In this document: piece after piece, positions 41,812 through 51,336 of the stretch | How positions within the stretch are numbered: the first letter of the stretch is position 1 | Layout: each line of letters opens with the position of its first letter | From: Rhizobium sp. RM | GTDB lineage: Bacteria; Pseudomonadota; Alphaproteobacteria; Rhizobiales; Rhizobiaceae | NCBI RefSeq assembly: GCF_013390595.1 | Contig: NZ_JACAWV010000023.1 | Location: forward strand, 186,001-250,000 | DNA: 64,000 bases | Reading direction: 5' to 3' | Made by a program: the position numbers and the translations under genes | Notes under the pieces: model-generated | What the model was told of the DNA's origin: nothing | Database searches by the model: none | What the model saw: only the letters and a program-made list of their open reading frames with translations

Positions 41812-44238
41812 ATGACCAATGTTTTAACCTGGATACTTCGTATCCTTGGAGCAGTCGTTGCGCTGCTCGGTCTCGGCCTAGCCGCAGGCGGCCTCAAGCT
41901 CATCTCGCTGAGTGGCTCGTGGTTTTATCTTTTTGCCGGCGTCGTGATGATTGCCATCGGCTATTTTGCTGTGCGGCGCCATTCCGCCACAGTCTGGACG
42001 GCGCTTGGCCTCTTCGCAGTCAGTCTCATCTGGGCGCTCTGGGAAGTCGGATTTGACTTCTGGCAGCTCGTCCCGCGTACCGTCACCTTTCTGGTGATTG
42101 CACTTGGCGCTGCGCTGATATCGCCCTTCCTGCTTCGGAAATCCGGTGCGCCCGCCCTATCTGGCAAAGTCGCAGCCGGCATTTCGGTCGTGCTTGCTGC
42201 TGCATTCGTAGCAACGATTGCCGGCATGTTCCGGCCGCACCCAACTGTGGTTGCCGCAAACGGCAACCCTGCCCCTGTCGTTGATGCTGATGCCGGCAAG
42301 GACAGCGGCGACGATTGGCCAGCCTGGGGGCGCAACACCGGCGGCAATCGTTTTGCCCAGTTCGATCAGATCAACAAGTCGAACGTCAAAAACCTTGAGG
42401 TGGCATGGACCTACCGGACCGGCGACCTCGCGGTCGATGGCAAGGAGTATCAGGTTACGCCGCTAAAGGTCGATGACACGGTCTACCTTTGCACACCCTC
42501 GAATATCGTGATCGCAATTGAGGCCACCTCCGGCAAGGAGCGCTGGAGGTTCGATCCTCAGGCGAAGATTTCCGAGAGCACCAAGGGCTGGCGTCGTTGC
42601 CGCGGTGTCGGTTATGCCGATCTCACCAAGTTGACCGCGCCGGCGACAGATAACGATGGCTCGAACGATACCGCGACTGAGGCTGCTCTTCCTGACGTTT
42701 GCCGCAAACGCATCCTGACCTCGACAACCGACGCGCGCCTGCTCGCAATCGATGCCGAAACCGGCAAACTTTGCGATGGCTTCGGCGTCAATGGCGCGGT
42801 CGATCTCAGCATTGGCCTCACACCCGATCCTGTCGGCGGCCAGCAGGGCTCCTATAACGTCACCTCCGCCCCCCTTGTGGCCGATGGTGTCGTCATGGTT
42901 GGCGGCCGCCTCAACGACAACCTCACGGTTGGCGAACCCTCAGGTGTTGTTCGTGGCTTCGATGTCCGCACCGGCGAGATCCTCTGGGCCTGGGATGCGG
43001 CACGCGGTGCAACAGACAGCACGCCCTTGCCGGCCGGACAGACCTACGCGCCCGAAACCCCGAATTTCTGGGGCACGGCGGCATATGACCCGCAACTTGG
43101 TCTCGCCTTCTTCCCGACAGGCAACCAGACACCGGACTTCTGGACCGGAAACCGCCACCCCTATTCCGATGAATACAACGATGCGATCGTTGCGGTTGAT
43201 ATGAAGACCGGCAAGGAACGCTGGCATTTCCGCACCGCCAATATCGATCAGTTCGATTATGACGTATCCGCGCAACCGATCCTGTTCGATCTTCCGAAGG
43301 CCGATGGGACAAAAACGCCTGTCATCATCCAGTTGACGAAACGAGGTCAGATCTTCGTTCTTGATCGTCGGACAGGTGAGCCAGTTGTGCCAGTCGAACA
43401 ACGGCCGGTATCCACGGATTCCATGGCTGGCATGAATGTCGCGCCGACGCAGCCCGTTTCGGCGATCTCCGTGGGTGCCGACAAGCTTGGCGAACGCGAC
43501 ATGTGGGGCGCGACGATCTTCGATCAGCTCTATTGCCGCATTGAGTTCATGGACATGCGTTGGGAGGGCGAGTTCACGCCACTTTCCGATAAAAAGCGCA
43601 CCCTGATCTACCCGGGCTATTATGGTGGTTTCAACTGGGGTGGGGGCGCGATCGATGCCTCGACGGGCACGCTTATCGTCAATGATATCCGCATGGCGCA
43701 GTGGGGCCGGTTTATCAAGCAGGACGAAGCCAAACGGATCGGTCTAAAGCCCTCCACCGAAGGTGAATACTCCGAACAGCTCGGGACACCCTGGGGCGTA
43801 GAGCGTTCGATGTTCGTCTCCCCACTCGGTATTCCCTGCTTCAAACCACCTTTCGGCTCGATGACAGCCATCGATCTCGCCACCGGCAAGACGAAATGGC
43901 AGGTGCCGATGGGTTCGATCCAGGACGCACCGGTTCGCGGCGTCGTTCCAGGCGTCGTCATCCCACTGGGCATGCCCACCATGGGTGGCCCGCTGGTGAC
44001 AAAGGGCGGGCTGACGTTCTTCCACGGCACGCTCGACTACTACACCCGCGCACTCGACAGCGACACGGGTGAGGAACTGTGGCGTGGACGCCTGCCTGTT
44101 GGTGGCCAGGGCGCTCCGATGAGCTACGTCGGCAAGGATGGCAAGCAGTACATCGTGGTCGTAGCCGGTGGTGCAACCCGCACCGGCACGAACGACAATC
44201 GCGGTGACTACGTGATCGCCTATTCACTGCCGAACTAA
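41812..44238 (+). CDS. gcd: Membrane-bound PQQ-dependent glucose dehydrogenase
   Basis: An 808-residue quinoprotein dehydrogenase of the glucose/quinate/shikimate family, close to the usual length of about 796. The first 150 residues carry five membrane helices (VLTWILRILGAVVALLGLGL at the start). The eight-bladed propeller then begins at GDDWPAWGRNTGGNRFAQ, with propeller motifs such as NVTSAPLVADGVVMVGG and GTAAYDPQLGLAFFPTGNQTPD, and ends VVVAGGATRTGTNDNRGDYV. It oxidises glucose (or a related polyol acid) in the periplasm and passes electrons to ubiquinone. No PQQ-synthesis genes are in the window. ATG 41812 is used because the first helix starts there. Confidence 0.9.
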   Translation: MTNVLTWILRILGAVVALLGLGLAAGGLKLISLSGSWFYLFAGVVMIAIGYFAVRRHSATVWTALGLFAVSLIWALWEVGFDFWQLVPRTVTFLVIALGAALISPFLLRKSGAPALSGKVAAGISVVLAAAFVATIAGMFRPHPTVVAANGNPAPVVDADAGKDSGDDWPAWGRNTGGNRFAQFDQINKSNVKNLEVAWTYRTGDLAVDGKEYQVTPLKVDDTVYLCTPSNIVIAIEATSGKERWRFDPQAKISESTKGWRRCRGVGYADLTKLTAPATDNDGSNDTATEAALPDVCRKRILTSTTDARLLAIDAETGKLCDGFGVNGAVDLSIGLTPDPVGGQQGSYNVTSAPLVADGVVMVGGRLNDNLTVGEPSGVVRGFDVRTGEILWAWDAARGATDSTPLPAGQTYAPETPNFWGTAAYDPQLGLAFFPTGNQTPDFWTGNRHPYSDEYNDAIVAVDMKTGKERWHFRTANIDQFDYDVSAQPILFDLPKADGTKTPVIIQLTKRGQIFVLDRRTGEPVVPVEQRPVSTDSMAGMNVAPTQPVSAISVGADKLGERDMWGATIFDQLYCRIEFMDMRWEGEFTPLSDKKRTLIYPGYYGGFNWGGGAIDASTGTLIVNDIRMAQWGRFIKQDEAKRIGLKPSTEGEYSEQLGTPWGVERSMFVSPLGIPCFKPPFGSMTAIDLATGKTKWQVPMGSIQDAPVRGVVPGVVIPLGMPTMGGPLVTKGGLTFFHGTLDYYTRALDSDTGEELWRGRLPVGGQGAPMSYVGKDGKQYIVVVAGGATRTGTNDNRGDYVIAYSLPN

Positions 44239-44252
44239 AGTCACACAAGGAC

Positions 44253-44283
44253 TATGCCGGCCTGTCACACGCAGGCCGGCATA
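44253..44283 (+). terminator. Hairpin terminator after gcd
   Basis: Perfect 12-base G+C-rich arms (44253-44264 and 44272-44283) enclose a seven-base loop, 14 bases after the gcd stop. The stem is strong. The T-run is poor, but the position suggests termination. Confidence 0.65.
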
Positions 44284-44466
44284 TACCGAGGTCCCAATTA
44301 TGCCGCACCGAGCCTTGCACCGGTGTCCCTGACGAGGCGAATGGCAAAAGGTACCGGCTGAGAATGAAGCTTTAAAACGCGGCCGCTCACATCCTGCGCG
44401 GCGATTTCGGGCAATCAGCCCATATTGGAGGTTGCGTCATCCACGAATACACGTTTTCATACTTCG

Positions 44467-45642
44467 ATGATCGAAGACCTACAGCAAATAGTGAAAACGG
44501 TCCTGCCGGTTGACCCCAGCTTCCGATCGATTGGACGCGAGGAACTGGATCGTCACATCAACGAGGCCCGTGAGAGAGCGCTCGCGAACTCGAAGGATGA
44601 TTTCCTGCTTTCGCTGATGCGCCTTCTCGCACTTCCGGCGAACGGGCATACACGACTGATCCCAAACGATGCCATTTCGGTTCTCCCCCTGCGGTTCGTG
44701 GCAATCGGCACCGCTACACGCCTGCTCGATGCCACGTCAGAGTATTCAGAAGCGATAGGGGGCGAGTTGATATCCATCAATGGCGTTCCCGCAGGCGAGA
44801 TCGAACGATCTGCAGAGACATATCTGGCGGGGACACCGCAACGAAAACGCGTTATCGGCGCCATCCTTTTCGCCTGGCCAGGCGCATTGCAGCGCCTGGG
44901 CGTTTCTTCGGGTAGCGACAAAATCACGTACAAGATACGCGACATTGCCGGACGGATGAGCGAGCTGTCTCTCGACGCCGCAAATCTGGTTCGTACATCC
45001 ACATTCTACCCGCGAAATGAGCATGGGAAAGCCGAGGCAACCTGGCTGCCCAGGCCCTATTGCAGGGTCAAAGACTTTGGCCAACCCGGGATGCTCATGA
45101 TCCTCCCGAGTTTTTTCGATCCCGGAGAAACTGAACTTTCGGGTGCGATGGCCGAGGCGGCAGAACGCGTCAGTTCGCGCCCAGGCAGCCCCCTGCTCAT
45201 TGACATTCGCGGAAATACCGGCGGCGACTTTCTTCGCACCATGCCTTTGATCGACGCGATCTCGCGCGGGTCTGAAGATCGCCGGGTCGGTTTGCTTGTC
45301 GACAAATTCACCTTCTCCGCCGCGGTCGTCTTTGCCGCTATCTTGAAGGACCGTCTGGGAGAGCGTCTCGTGCTTATCGGGGAAGAGATGGGGGACGGGC
45401 TGACATTCTTTGCAGAAGGTGGAACAATCGACCTGCCTTCAAGTGGAGCGGTCGTTCGATATTCTACAGCCTTTCATGATTGGGCGAGTGGTCGCATTGA
45501 CGAGACGACTCCGGCCGACATCGCTCAACGAATTGTCTCTATCGGAGACCTAAAACTGGACCATCCCTGGGTCGCGAATTCGGATGATACTGAAACGCTC
45601 GAGCGGTTCTGCCTGAAGGTTTTCGACGGTCTGAACACCTGA
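44467..45642 (+). CDS. S41-family peptidase-like protein
   Basis: A 391-residue protein. Its C-terminal 200 residues match the S41 (tail-specific protease) fold: LLIDIRGNTGGDFLRTMPLI and a KFTFSAAVVFAAIL segment with the expected nucleophile Ser, then LGERLVLIGEEMGDGLTFF. The first 170 residues (with ANGHTRLIP and ELISINGVPAGEIE) resemble the N-terminal and PDZ-like regions. No signal peptide or membrane helix is visible. ATG 44467 is chosen; a TTG at 44425 in the same frame is possible. It stands alone between gcd and the siderophore locus and has no assigned role here. Confidence 0.75.
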   Translation: MIEDLQQIVKTVLPVDPSFRSIGREELDRHINEARERALANSKDDFLLSLMRLLALPANGHTRLIPNDAISVLPLRFVAIGTATRLLDATSEYSEAIGGELISINGVPAGEIERSAETYLAGTPQRKRVIGAILFAWPGALQRLGVSSGSDKITYKIRDIAGRMSELSLDAANLVRTSTFYPRNEHGKAEATWLPRPYCRVKDFGQPGMLMILPSFFDPGETELSGAMAEAAERVSSRPGSPLLIDIRGNTGGDFLRTMPLIDAISRGSEDRRVGLLVDKFTFSAAVVFAAILKDRLGERLVLIGEEMGDGLTFFAEGGTIDLPSSGAVVRYSTAFHDWASGRIDETTPADIAQRIVSIGDLKLDHPWVANSDDTETLERFCLKVFDGLNT

Positions 45643-45946
45643 ACGGCCGCTTGATCCAGCATTGCTTCCGCCCGTCCCCCGGCATTATTTGCGTCATTCC
45701 GACATCGGCATAACGCACAGAGTCGGTACACGGTCTGGATGCGCGAAGAGTAACAGGGAGGTGACACCAAAGGGCGTTTCAGACGCTTTGCCTCGCTCTC
45801 AATCCGCAGTGTAAAACTGCTAACTTCGATAAACAGAAAGATATCATAACCCACTGATCTCTGATAGGTTTTGGCCAAAACCGGCTCGGTCGGACTTTGT
45901 CTGCCTGGGCCAGTCTAGGACACCAGATCGGACGAAGATTAGCGCG
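45643..45946. other. Intergenic region before the siderophore esterase, nothing recognised
   Basis: About 300 bases with no open frame supported by motif or ribosome-binding site, and no strong hairpin or iron box. It should hold the promoter of the esterase gene. Confidence 0.4.
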
Positions 45947-46801
45947 ATGATGCAAGACATGGGCGAATGGCAACCGGTTCAGCTTCCGGCTGCACGAACC
46001 TTCGAAATCCGCTCGCGGCGCACCGGTGAAACCTATCGCGTGCTTGTGCGCCTTCCATCCGAGCCACCTCCCCCATCCGGCTATCCCACTTTGTGGATGC
46101 TTGACGGCGACGCAAGCTTCCCGCTCATCTTCAGCCAACCGGCGCACGGCCTGTTTCCCAAAACGTCAGCCGGCGACAGGCGCGGTCTTACAGTTGCAAT
46201 CGGCTTTCCCGGAGGCGCGCCCTTCGACGCCCCGGCAAGATCGCGCAATTACACGCCGAAACCTGATCAAGAGACGGGCGATCTTGTCTCGAGCGGATTT
46301 GGTGGCGCCGATGATTTCCTGCATTTCCTTACAGAAGAGCTCAGACCTGCCCTTTGCGAGCACTATCCGCTGGATCCAGCGCGGCACACGCTGTTCGGAT
46401 TTTCCTACGGTGGGCTGTTCACCGTCCATACGCTGCTCCACTGTCCATTCTATTTCCAGCGTTATTGGGCAGCCAGTCCATCGCTCTGGTTCAGCGATGC
46501 GATGATGATGCGCCGTTTAAGGCAAGATGCAGGATCGTTGACAGCAGAGCGCGTGGTTCTCACTGTAGGCAAGGACGAGCAATATGCGACACATGCCTTG
46601 CCGGCGGGAAGGCAGGATCACCTGTCCAAACGGGCCATGGTCGACAATATTTCTGAGGCTGCCGAGCTGATCCGCAAGGCCAACCCCGCCTTGAAAGTTG
46701 AGCTTACCGTTGCTGCCGATCACGACCATTTCGACATGCTCTTGCACGGCGTCAGGCGCGTAAAGGCGATGGCATTCGGCGAAAGCGAGATCGACGGATA
46801 A
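45947..46801 (+). CDS. Siderophore esterase-like alpha/beta hydrolase (IroE/BesA type)
   Basis: A 284-residue alpha/beta hydrolase. The N-terminus (RTGETYRVLVRLP, then YPTLWMLDGDASFPL) and the nucleophile elbow FGFSYGGLFTVHTLL are typical of the esterase D/IroE group that opens trilactone catecholate siderophores; an acidic residue (VGKDEQYA) and a His (DHDHFDML) complete the triad. No signal peptide is seen, so it probably works in the cytoplasm to release iron. It faces a TonB receptor across a shared terminator, and FepBDGC genes follow, which supports the assignment. Other esters are possible. Confidence 0.8.
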   Translation: MMQDMGEWQPVQLPAARTFEIRSRRTGETYRVLVRLPSEPPPPSGYPTLWMLDGDASFPLIFSQPAHGLFPKTSAGDRRGLTVAIGFPGGAPFDAPARSRNYTPKPDQETGDLVSSGFGGADDFLHFLTEELRPALCEHYPLDPARHTLFGFSYGGLFTVHTLLHCPFYFQRYWAASPSLWFSDAMMMRRLRQDAGSLTAERVVLTVGKDEQYATHALPAGRQDHLSKRAMVDNISEAAELIRKANPALKVELTVAADHDHFDMLLHGVRRVKAMAFGESEIDG

Positions 46802-46822
46802 AGTTTGGATATTGAAAGCAAA

Positions 46823-46848
46823 CGACCCGAAACCTTGGTTCCGGGTCG
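46823..46848. terminator. Bidirectional terminator between esterase and receptor genes
   Basis: Twelve-base arms (46823-46834 and 46837-46848) with a single G-T wobble lie in the 75-base gap between two converging genes. An A-rich and a T-rich flank support function in both directions. Confidence 0.65.
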
Positions 46849-46876
46849 CTTTATTTCAGCTTCGCTTCTGATGAAA

Positions 46877-49033
46877 TCAGAAGGTCGTACCGATCTTGAA
46901 GACGAAGCTGCGCGGTTCACCGTAGAAGTTGAACACCGAGGTACCGCCGACACGTTCGTAATAGGTCTTGTTGAAGACGTTATTGACCGTCAAGCTCGCC
47001 GTGACATGGTCGTTGAACTTGTATCCGGCCTGCAGATCAACCACGCCATAGCCCGGAGCATTGATGGTGGTTGCGCCGCCTGCAGCAGTTCGCGACACGT
47101 TTTTGAATGACGAGAAGAGCTTCACACCACCGCCAACAAAGAAACCATCTGTCCAGTTACCCGTGCCTTCAAATGTGTATTTGGTGAAGAGCTGTACCAT
47201 GTGCTCAGGTGTGTAATATTCGGAACCTGCTGCGCGTGTCGTGTTCTTGTATTCTGTATCCGTATAGGTGTAACCGGCCATCGCTTCCCAATTCGGAAGG
47301 ATTTCGCCATTGACCTCGAATTCGATGCCGCGCATGTGCGCTTTACCGAGGGCGAGGTAATAGTTGGTATTGTTCGGATCGGTGACGGCACGGTTTTCAT
47401 CCGTCAGATCGAACCAGGCAAGCGAAGCATTCAGACCATCGGTCAGTTCTGCCTTCAGGCCGACTTCATACTGTTCGCCGGTACGGGGATCGATGATCGC
47501 ACCGGACGCGTCGACTGCCGACTGTGGCTGGAAGATCTGGGTATAGCTCGCATAGGCCGACAGACGGTCGGTCAGATCGTAGACAATACCGGCATAAGGT
47601 GTGAACTCGCCGTTGACCTTGACCTCGCTGCTACCAGACTGCGCGTCATACCAGCTAAAGCGACCGCCACCGATCAAAGTCAGCCTGTCGATTGGCTTGA
47701 TACGCCATTGGCCGTAAATGCCGTACTGATCGCTCTCGGTTTCCGTCGCGCTGCCGAACGTGACTGTCGGCTTGGCCAGATGGGTGTTCCAGTTATAAAG
47801 GTTTTGAGCGCCGGCAATCACGCCTGTCGCTGATCGCAGGCTGTCATCGCTGCCGCGATAGTCAACACCGGCAATGATGTTGTTTTCCAGACCAAAGACT
47901 TCGAATGGGCGGCTGATGTGGGCGTCGAGCGAAACCGAATCCTGCTCATAATCGCGTGCCAGCCAGCGCGTGCCGGTGCTGACGACGCCAGATGCGTTTG
48001 CTGCACCGGCCGCATAGGCATAAAGGAAATCGACATCGACGTGCGAATAAAGGGCTGAAACCTTTGCATGGCCGCCATCTTCAAAGCGGTGTTCGATTTC
48101 AGCGATGTACTGCGTGACGTTGTTTTCGAAGGTGTTCCAATCCGCTCCGGTGTAGGTCGAGCGCGGCAAATCGAGCAGTGTGCCGTTCGCCAGTGTCGGC
48201 AATCCGTTAAACGGCGAGATGTCACGTTGCGTATGATTGATACTGAGCGTTGCTGTCGTATTTTCCGTCAGATCGGCCTGGATCGTGCCGTAGAGGACAC
48301 CAACCTTGTTATCGACGCCATCGACAAAGCTGTCCTTGCCCGAGAGCACGCCGACGAGGCGACCGCGGACACGGCCGGACTTCGTCAGGGGTCCGGTGAT
48401 GTCACCTTCGACGCGTTTGCCGTCCCATGAGCTCATGATCGTATTGATGCTTGCCTTGTACTCGTCCGACGCCTGTTTCAGACGCATATTGACGGCACCG
48501 GCCGGTTCGCCTGCACCACCAAACAGACCCGAGGGGCCACGCAGGATCTCGATGTGATCAACAACCGCCATGTCAGGCTGCGTGCCATAGATCGAAGAAA
48601 CCGGTGTCGACAGGCCGTTCATGTAGAGCGTGTCAAATTCGAAACCACGCGAATAGAGGCTGGAACGGCCGTCATCGTTGGTCAGAACGACGACGCCGGG
48701 CGTCTTGCGCATGACAGTATCGAGCGAAGAGAAGTTTCCATCATCCAGGCGCTCACGGGTGAGGACCGTTGTTGATTGCGGAACCTCGCGCAGGGTGCGG
48801 GTATCCTTGTCGCCGACGCTGATCTGTTTGGTCGTATAGCTGTTCGTGCCTTCAGTCTCGTATGTCGCACCCTCGAGCACAATCGGCGCAAGTTCGGTGG
48901 TGTCGCTCTGGCTGCTCGTGGCATCCTGCGCACTCGCACCTGCTGCCATTCCCGTTAGCACGGTGGTTGCCATGAGAATGTGTGCCAGCCGCTTCATGGT
49001 TGGCCGTTGCACGCTGATCTTAGTTCCGTTCAT
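46877..49033 (-). CDS. TonB-dependent siderophore receptor (no signalling domain)
   Basis: A 718-residue outer-membrane receptor. A signal peptide ends at ASAQ, then comes the plug (QISVGDKDTRTLREVPQSTTVL; VDHIEILRGPSGLFGG) and a beta-barrel that ends FVFKIGTTF with the terminal Phe. It lacks the STN domain found in the receptor at 23575, so it does not signal through FecR. The FepB/FepD/FepG and esterase neighbours suggest a catecholate siderophore such as an enterobactin-like compound. The ATG at 49033 has an AGGGG ribosome-binding site; ATG 48997 does not. A RirA-like box lies upstream, between it and the divergent regulator. Confidence 0.92.
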   Translation of the reverse strand: MNGTKISVQRPTMKRLAHILMATTVLTGMAAGASAQDATSSQSDTTELAPIVLEGATYETEGTNSYTTKQISVGDKDTRTLREVPQSTTVLTRERLDDGNFSSLDTVMRKTPGVVVLTNDDGRSSLYSRGFEFDTLYMNGLSTPVSSIYGTQPDMAVVDHIEILRGPSGLFGGAGEPAGAVNMRLKQASDEYKASINTIMSSWDGKRVEGDITGPLTKSGRVRGRLVGVLSGKDSFVDGVDNKVGVLYGTIQADLTENTTATLSINHTQRDISPFNGLPTLANGTLLDLPRSTYTGADWNTFENNVTQYIAEIEHRFEDGGHAKVSALYSHVDVDFLYAYAAGAANASGVVSTGTRWLARDYEQDSVSLDAHISRPFEVFGLENNIIAGVDYRGSDDSLRSATGVIAGAQNLYNWNTHLAKPTVTFGSATETESDQYGIYGQWRIKPIDRLTLIGGGRFSWYDAQSGSSEVKVNGEFTPYAGIVYDLTDRLSAYASYTQIFQPQSAVDASGAIIDPRTGEQYEVGLKAELTDGLNASLAWFDLTDENRAVTDPNNTNYYLALGKAHMRGIEFEVNGEILPNWEAMAGYTYTDTEYKNTTRAAGSEYYTPEHMVQLFTKYTFEGTGNWTDGFFVGGGVKLFSSFKNVSRTAAGGATTINAPGYGVVDLQAGYKFNDHVTASLTVNNVFNKTYYERVGGTSVFNFYGEPRSFVFKIGTTF

Positions 49034-49122
49034 TTCATACCCCTGGACGACTGGCTATTTCCACACGATTGTCGCGCCTGGAGCGCCAAAGAGTACCGGA
49101 CGTCCCCCGTCGCGGCTATTCT

Positions 49123-49137
49123 TGAGTGTGTATTTCA
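49123..49137. promoter_or_regulatory. RirA-type iron-responsive operator in the receptor/regulator divergent region
   Basis: A TGA-N9-TCA core lies between the TonB receptor and the AraC-type regulator. Its arms are shorter than those of the box upstream of the ECF sigma gene. It could repress both genes in high iron. It matches the consensus core only. Confidence 0.5.
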
Positions 49138-49208
49138 TGTATTCGTATAGGCGGTTTTGAAAGTGCCCGCTTTCGTTAACCGCGCATAAACTTATGCAGG
49201 AGACCTCT

Positions 49209-50234
49209 GTGAACAGAGCCATTGCCCCTCTTCCGCCCGTAGCAGCAGATCCAAACCCCATCCTGACGCGACGCGAATTGCGCAAAAACGGCGTACGCGT
49301 GCTTGATGGCGGCGACCAGGGTGACGCCGTTGTTGCTTGCGGCCTCGTTGGAAAGGTGCGGATGGACGGCATTCATGCCAATTTCGGGCGTCGTATGCAG
49401 GTCGATGACCTGGAGATGGAAGTTGCAGTTGATGCGCAGGTTTCGATCAAGATATTCCTCGAAGGCTTTGTCGAGGCATCGTTGAACGGTGTGCCTATGC
49501 CAATGCCGCAACGGACCGAACAGGGCCGGTGGCAGTCCTCTGCAATTATCGTTTCCCATGGAAATGGAGCGAGGCTGCGCCGGCGTGCACGCAAGGGCCA
49601 ATATCTTGACAAGATGGTCATCGGAATGTCGCGCGAATGGTTGCAGCGGTTTTCCGAAAGTGCTGAAACGCCGGAAAATTTCAGGGCCCTTCTGTGCGGA
49701 GAACCTGGCTTCTGGCAGTGGCAGCCGAACCGAAAGGTCGAGTTTCTGGCCCGGCAGATGTTTGATATTGCCGCACGCAAGCCGCCGTTTTCATCCGTAC
49801 TTCTGGAGAGCCATACTCTTGCCATTGTCTACGAGGCCTTGACGACCGCGTTTGGCACAAGCCCGGAGGCAGTGATGCCACCGACCAATCTGACTGCTGC
49901 GGAGCAACAGCGGATCTATGCACTGGTGCGCTACATTGACCGCCATTCGGCACAGGAGCTCTCCGTGACGGACATGGCAAGCGAACTCGGCGCCAGTCAG
50001 GCAACATTACAGCGGCTGGTGCGCAAAGCGCATAATTGCTCTCTCAACGAGTTCATCCGCAATCGTTGGCTTGATGAAGCGCGTCAGGCGCTTCTCTTCA
50101 GCAGCCGCAGTATTTCCGACATCGCCTTCGAAGCCGGATATGTTCACCTTTCGAATTTCACCGCAGCCTTTCGCAAGCGCTTCGGCTATCCACCGTCGTC
50201 GCTTCGCAGGCACGCGGGTCCAGCCGAAGGCTGA
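49209..50234 (+). CDS. AraC-family regulator of siderophore uptake
   Basis: A 341-residue regulator. The N-terminal two-thirds is a sensor region; the C-terminal 100 residues have the two helix-turn-helix units of AraC proteins (LSVTDMASELGASQATLQRLVRKA, then RSISDIAFEAGYVHLSNFTAAF). The length and layout resemble siderophore-sensing activators such as PchR. The GTG at 49209 has a GGAG site 6 bases before it; an ATG at 49194 lacks one. It is divergent from the receptor gene and 146 bases upstream of the fepB-like gene, so it probably activates both when the ferric siderophore is present. This is inference from context. Confidence 0.88.
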   Translation: MNRAIAPLPPVAADPNPILTRRELRKNGVRVLDGGDQGDAVVACGLVGKVRMDGIHANFGRRMQVDDLEMEVAVDAQVSIKIFLEGFVEASLNGVPMPMPQRTEQGRWQSSAIIVSHGNGARLRRRARKGQYLDKMVIGMSREWLQRFSESAETPENFRALLCGEPGFWQWQPNRKVEFLARQMFDIAARKPPFSSVLLESHTLAIVYEALTTAFGTSPEAVMPPTNLTAAEQQRIYALVRYIDRHSAQELSVTDMASELGASQATLQRLVRKAHNCSLNEFIRNRWLDEARQALLFSSRSISDIAFEAGYVHLSNFTAAFRKRFGYPPSSLRRHAGPAEG

Positions 50235-50380
50235 GGCGCGCCATCGGATTTATCCTGCCGGTCGCACTCATATTTTTGTTGGCGAGCCTCTGTCAGCGAT
50301 GCTAATGCTGCCGCCCGCACGGGCCAGGAGCAGACGGTAAAGCCCCTGCCCCTTTTACGCCGTCAGCGGAGAATTCAGCC

Positions 50381-51331
50381 ATGGGCATTGCGAAATCAGG
50401 CCGTCTCGCAGCGAAATTCATCACCGCGGCGATTGCATGCCTCCTGTTTTGCTCAGTTGCCACGGCAGCCGAAAGCTGGCCGCGCAGCTTTACCAATGTC
50501 GATGGCAGCAAGACGGAAATTCCTGCGAAACCGCAAAAAATCCTCTCAACCTCGGTATCGCTGACGGGAACGCTTCTCGCGATCCATGCACCCGTCGCTG
50601 CCAGTGGTTCGGCAGCAAACGGCAAGTTTTTTGCACAATGGGCAGACGTGGCCCGCGAACGCAAGGTCGAGAACGCATGGCCGGCCGGCAAGGTCGATCT
50701 CGAAGCCGTCTATGCGGCACAACCCGATCTGATCGTTGTGACGGCAAGTGGTGCCGGTTCGGTCAAGGACCAACTAGACGCATTCCGTCAGATCGCCCCG
50801 ACCATACTCGTCGACGACGGTGCACTCTCCTGGCAGGATCTGGCGACCGAGCTCGGGCGCGCGACCGGCCTTGAAGCGGATGCGGCCGCATCGATCGCAG
50901 ATTTCGACGCTTACGTCGGATCAGCACGCGCAAAGATCAAAATCCCTGCCGGAAAGGCCAACATCATCAGCTTCAATGGTGCCGGCCAGAGCAACCCTAT
51001 TGGCCGCGTCACGGGTCCGCACGCAGCCCTTCTTGCCTCGCTCGGCTTTGACATCGAAGACCCAAATCCGGCGTGGCATACGCAGGCAGAAAGCCGCGAC
51101 GATTTTGTCTGGGCAAATTACGAACATCTGGTCGATCTCAAAGCCGAGACCACCTTTATCCTGCGTGTGGATGACGCCAAGGCCGCCGCCTTCCGCAATG
51201 ATCCGGTTCTTGCCAACGTCCCCTCGGTAAAAAGCGGCCGCGTCTACGGACTTGGTGCCAACTCCTTCCGCATCGACTACTACAGCGGCAAGGAAATCGT
51301 CGATGGCGTTGTTGCCAATTTTGGACACTGA
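50381..51331 (+). CDS. fepB: Ferric-enterobactin-type periplasmic binding protein
   Basis: A 316-residue class III binding protein. A signal peptide of about 30 residues ends VATAAE. The strand ILSTSVSLTGTLLAIHAPVAASG matches E. coli FepB closely in order and spacing, and DLEAVYAAQPDLIVVTASG and TFRIDYYSGKEIVD continue the match. It should carry the ferric catecholate across the periplasm to the FepD/FepG permease. Its stop lies 5 bases before fepD. The call to FepB rather than a general siderophore binder rests on these segments and on gene order. Confidence 0.88.
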   Translation: MGIAKSGRLAAKFITAAIACLLFCSVATAAESWPRSFTNVDGSKTEIPAKPQKILSTSVSLTGTLLAIHAPVAASGSAANGKFFAQWADVARERKVENAWPAGKVDLEAVYAAQPDLIVVTASGAGSVKDQLDAFRQIAPTILVDDGALSWQDLATELGRATGLEADAAASIADFDAYVGSARAKIKIPAGKANIISFNGAGQSNPIGRVTGPHAALLASLGFDIEDPNPAWHTQAESRDDFVWANYEHLVDLKAETTFILRVDDAKAAAFRNDPVLANVPSVKSGRVYGLGANSFRIDYYSGKEIVDGVVANFGH

Positions 51332-51336
51332 CGCCG

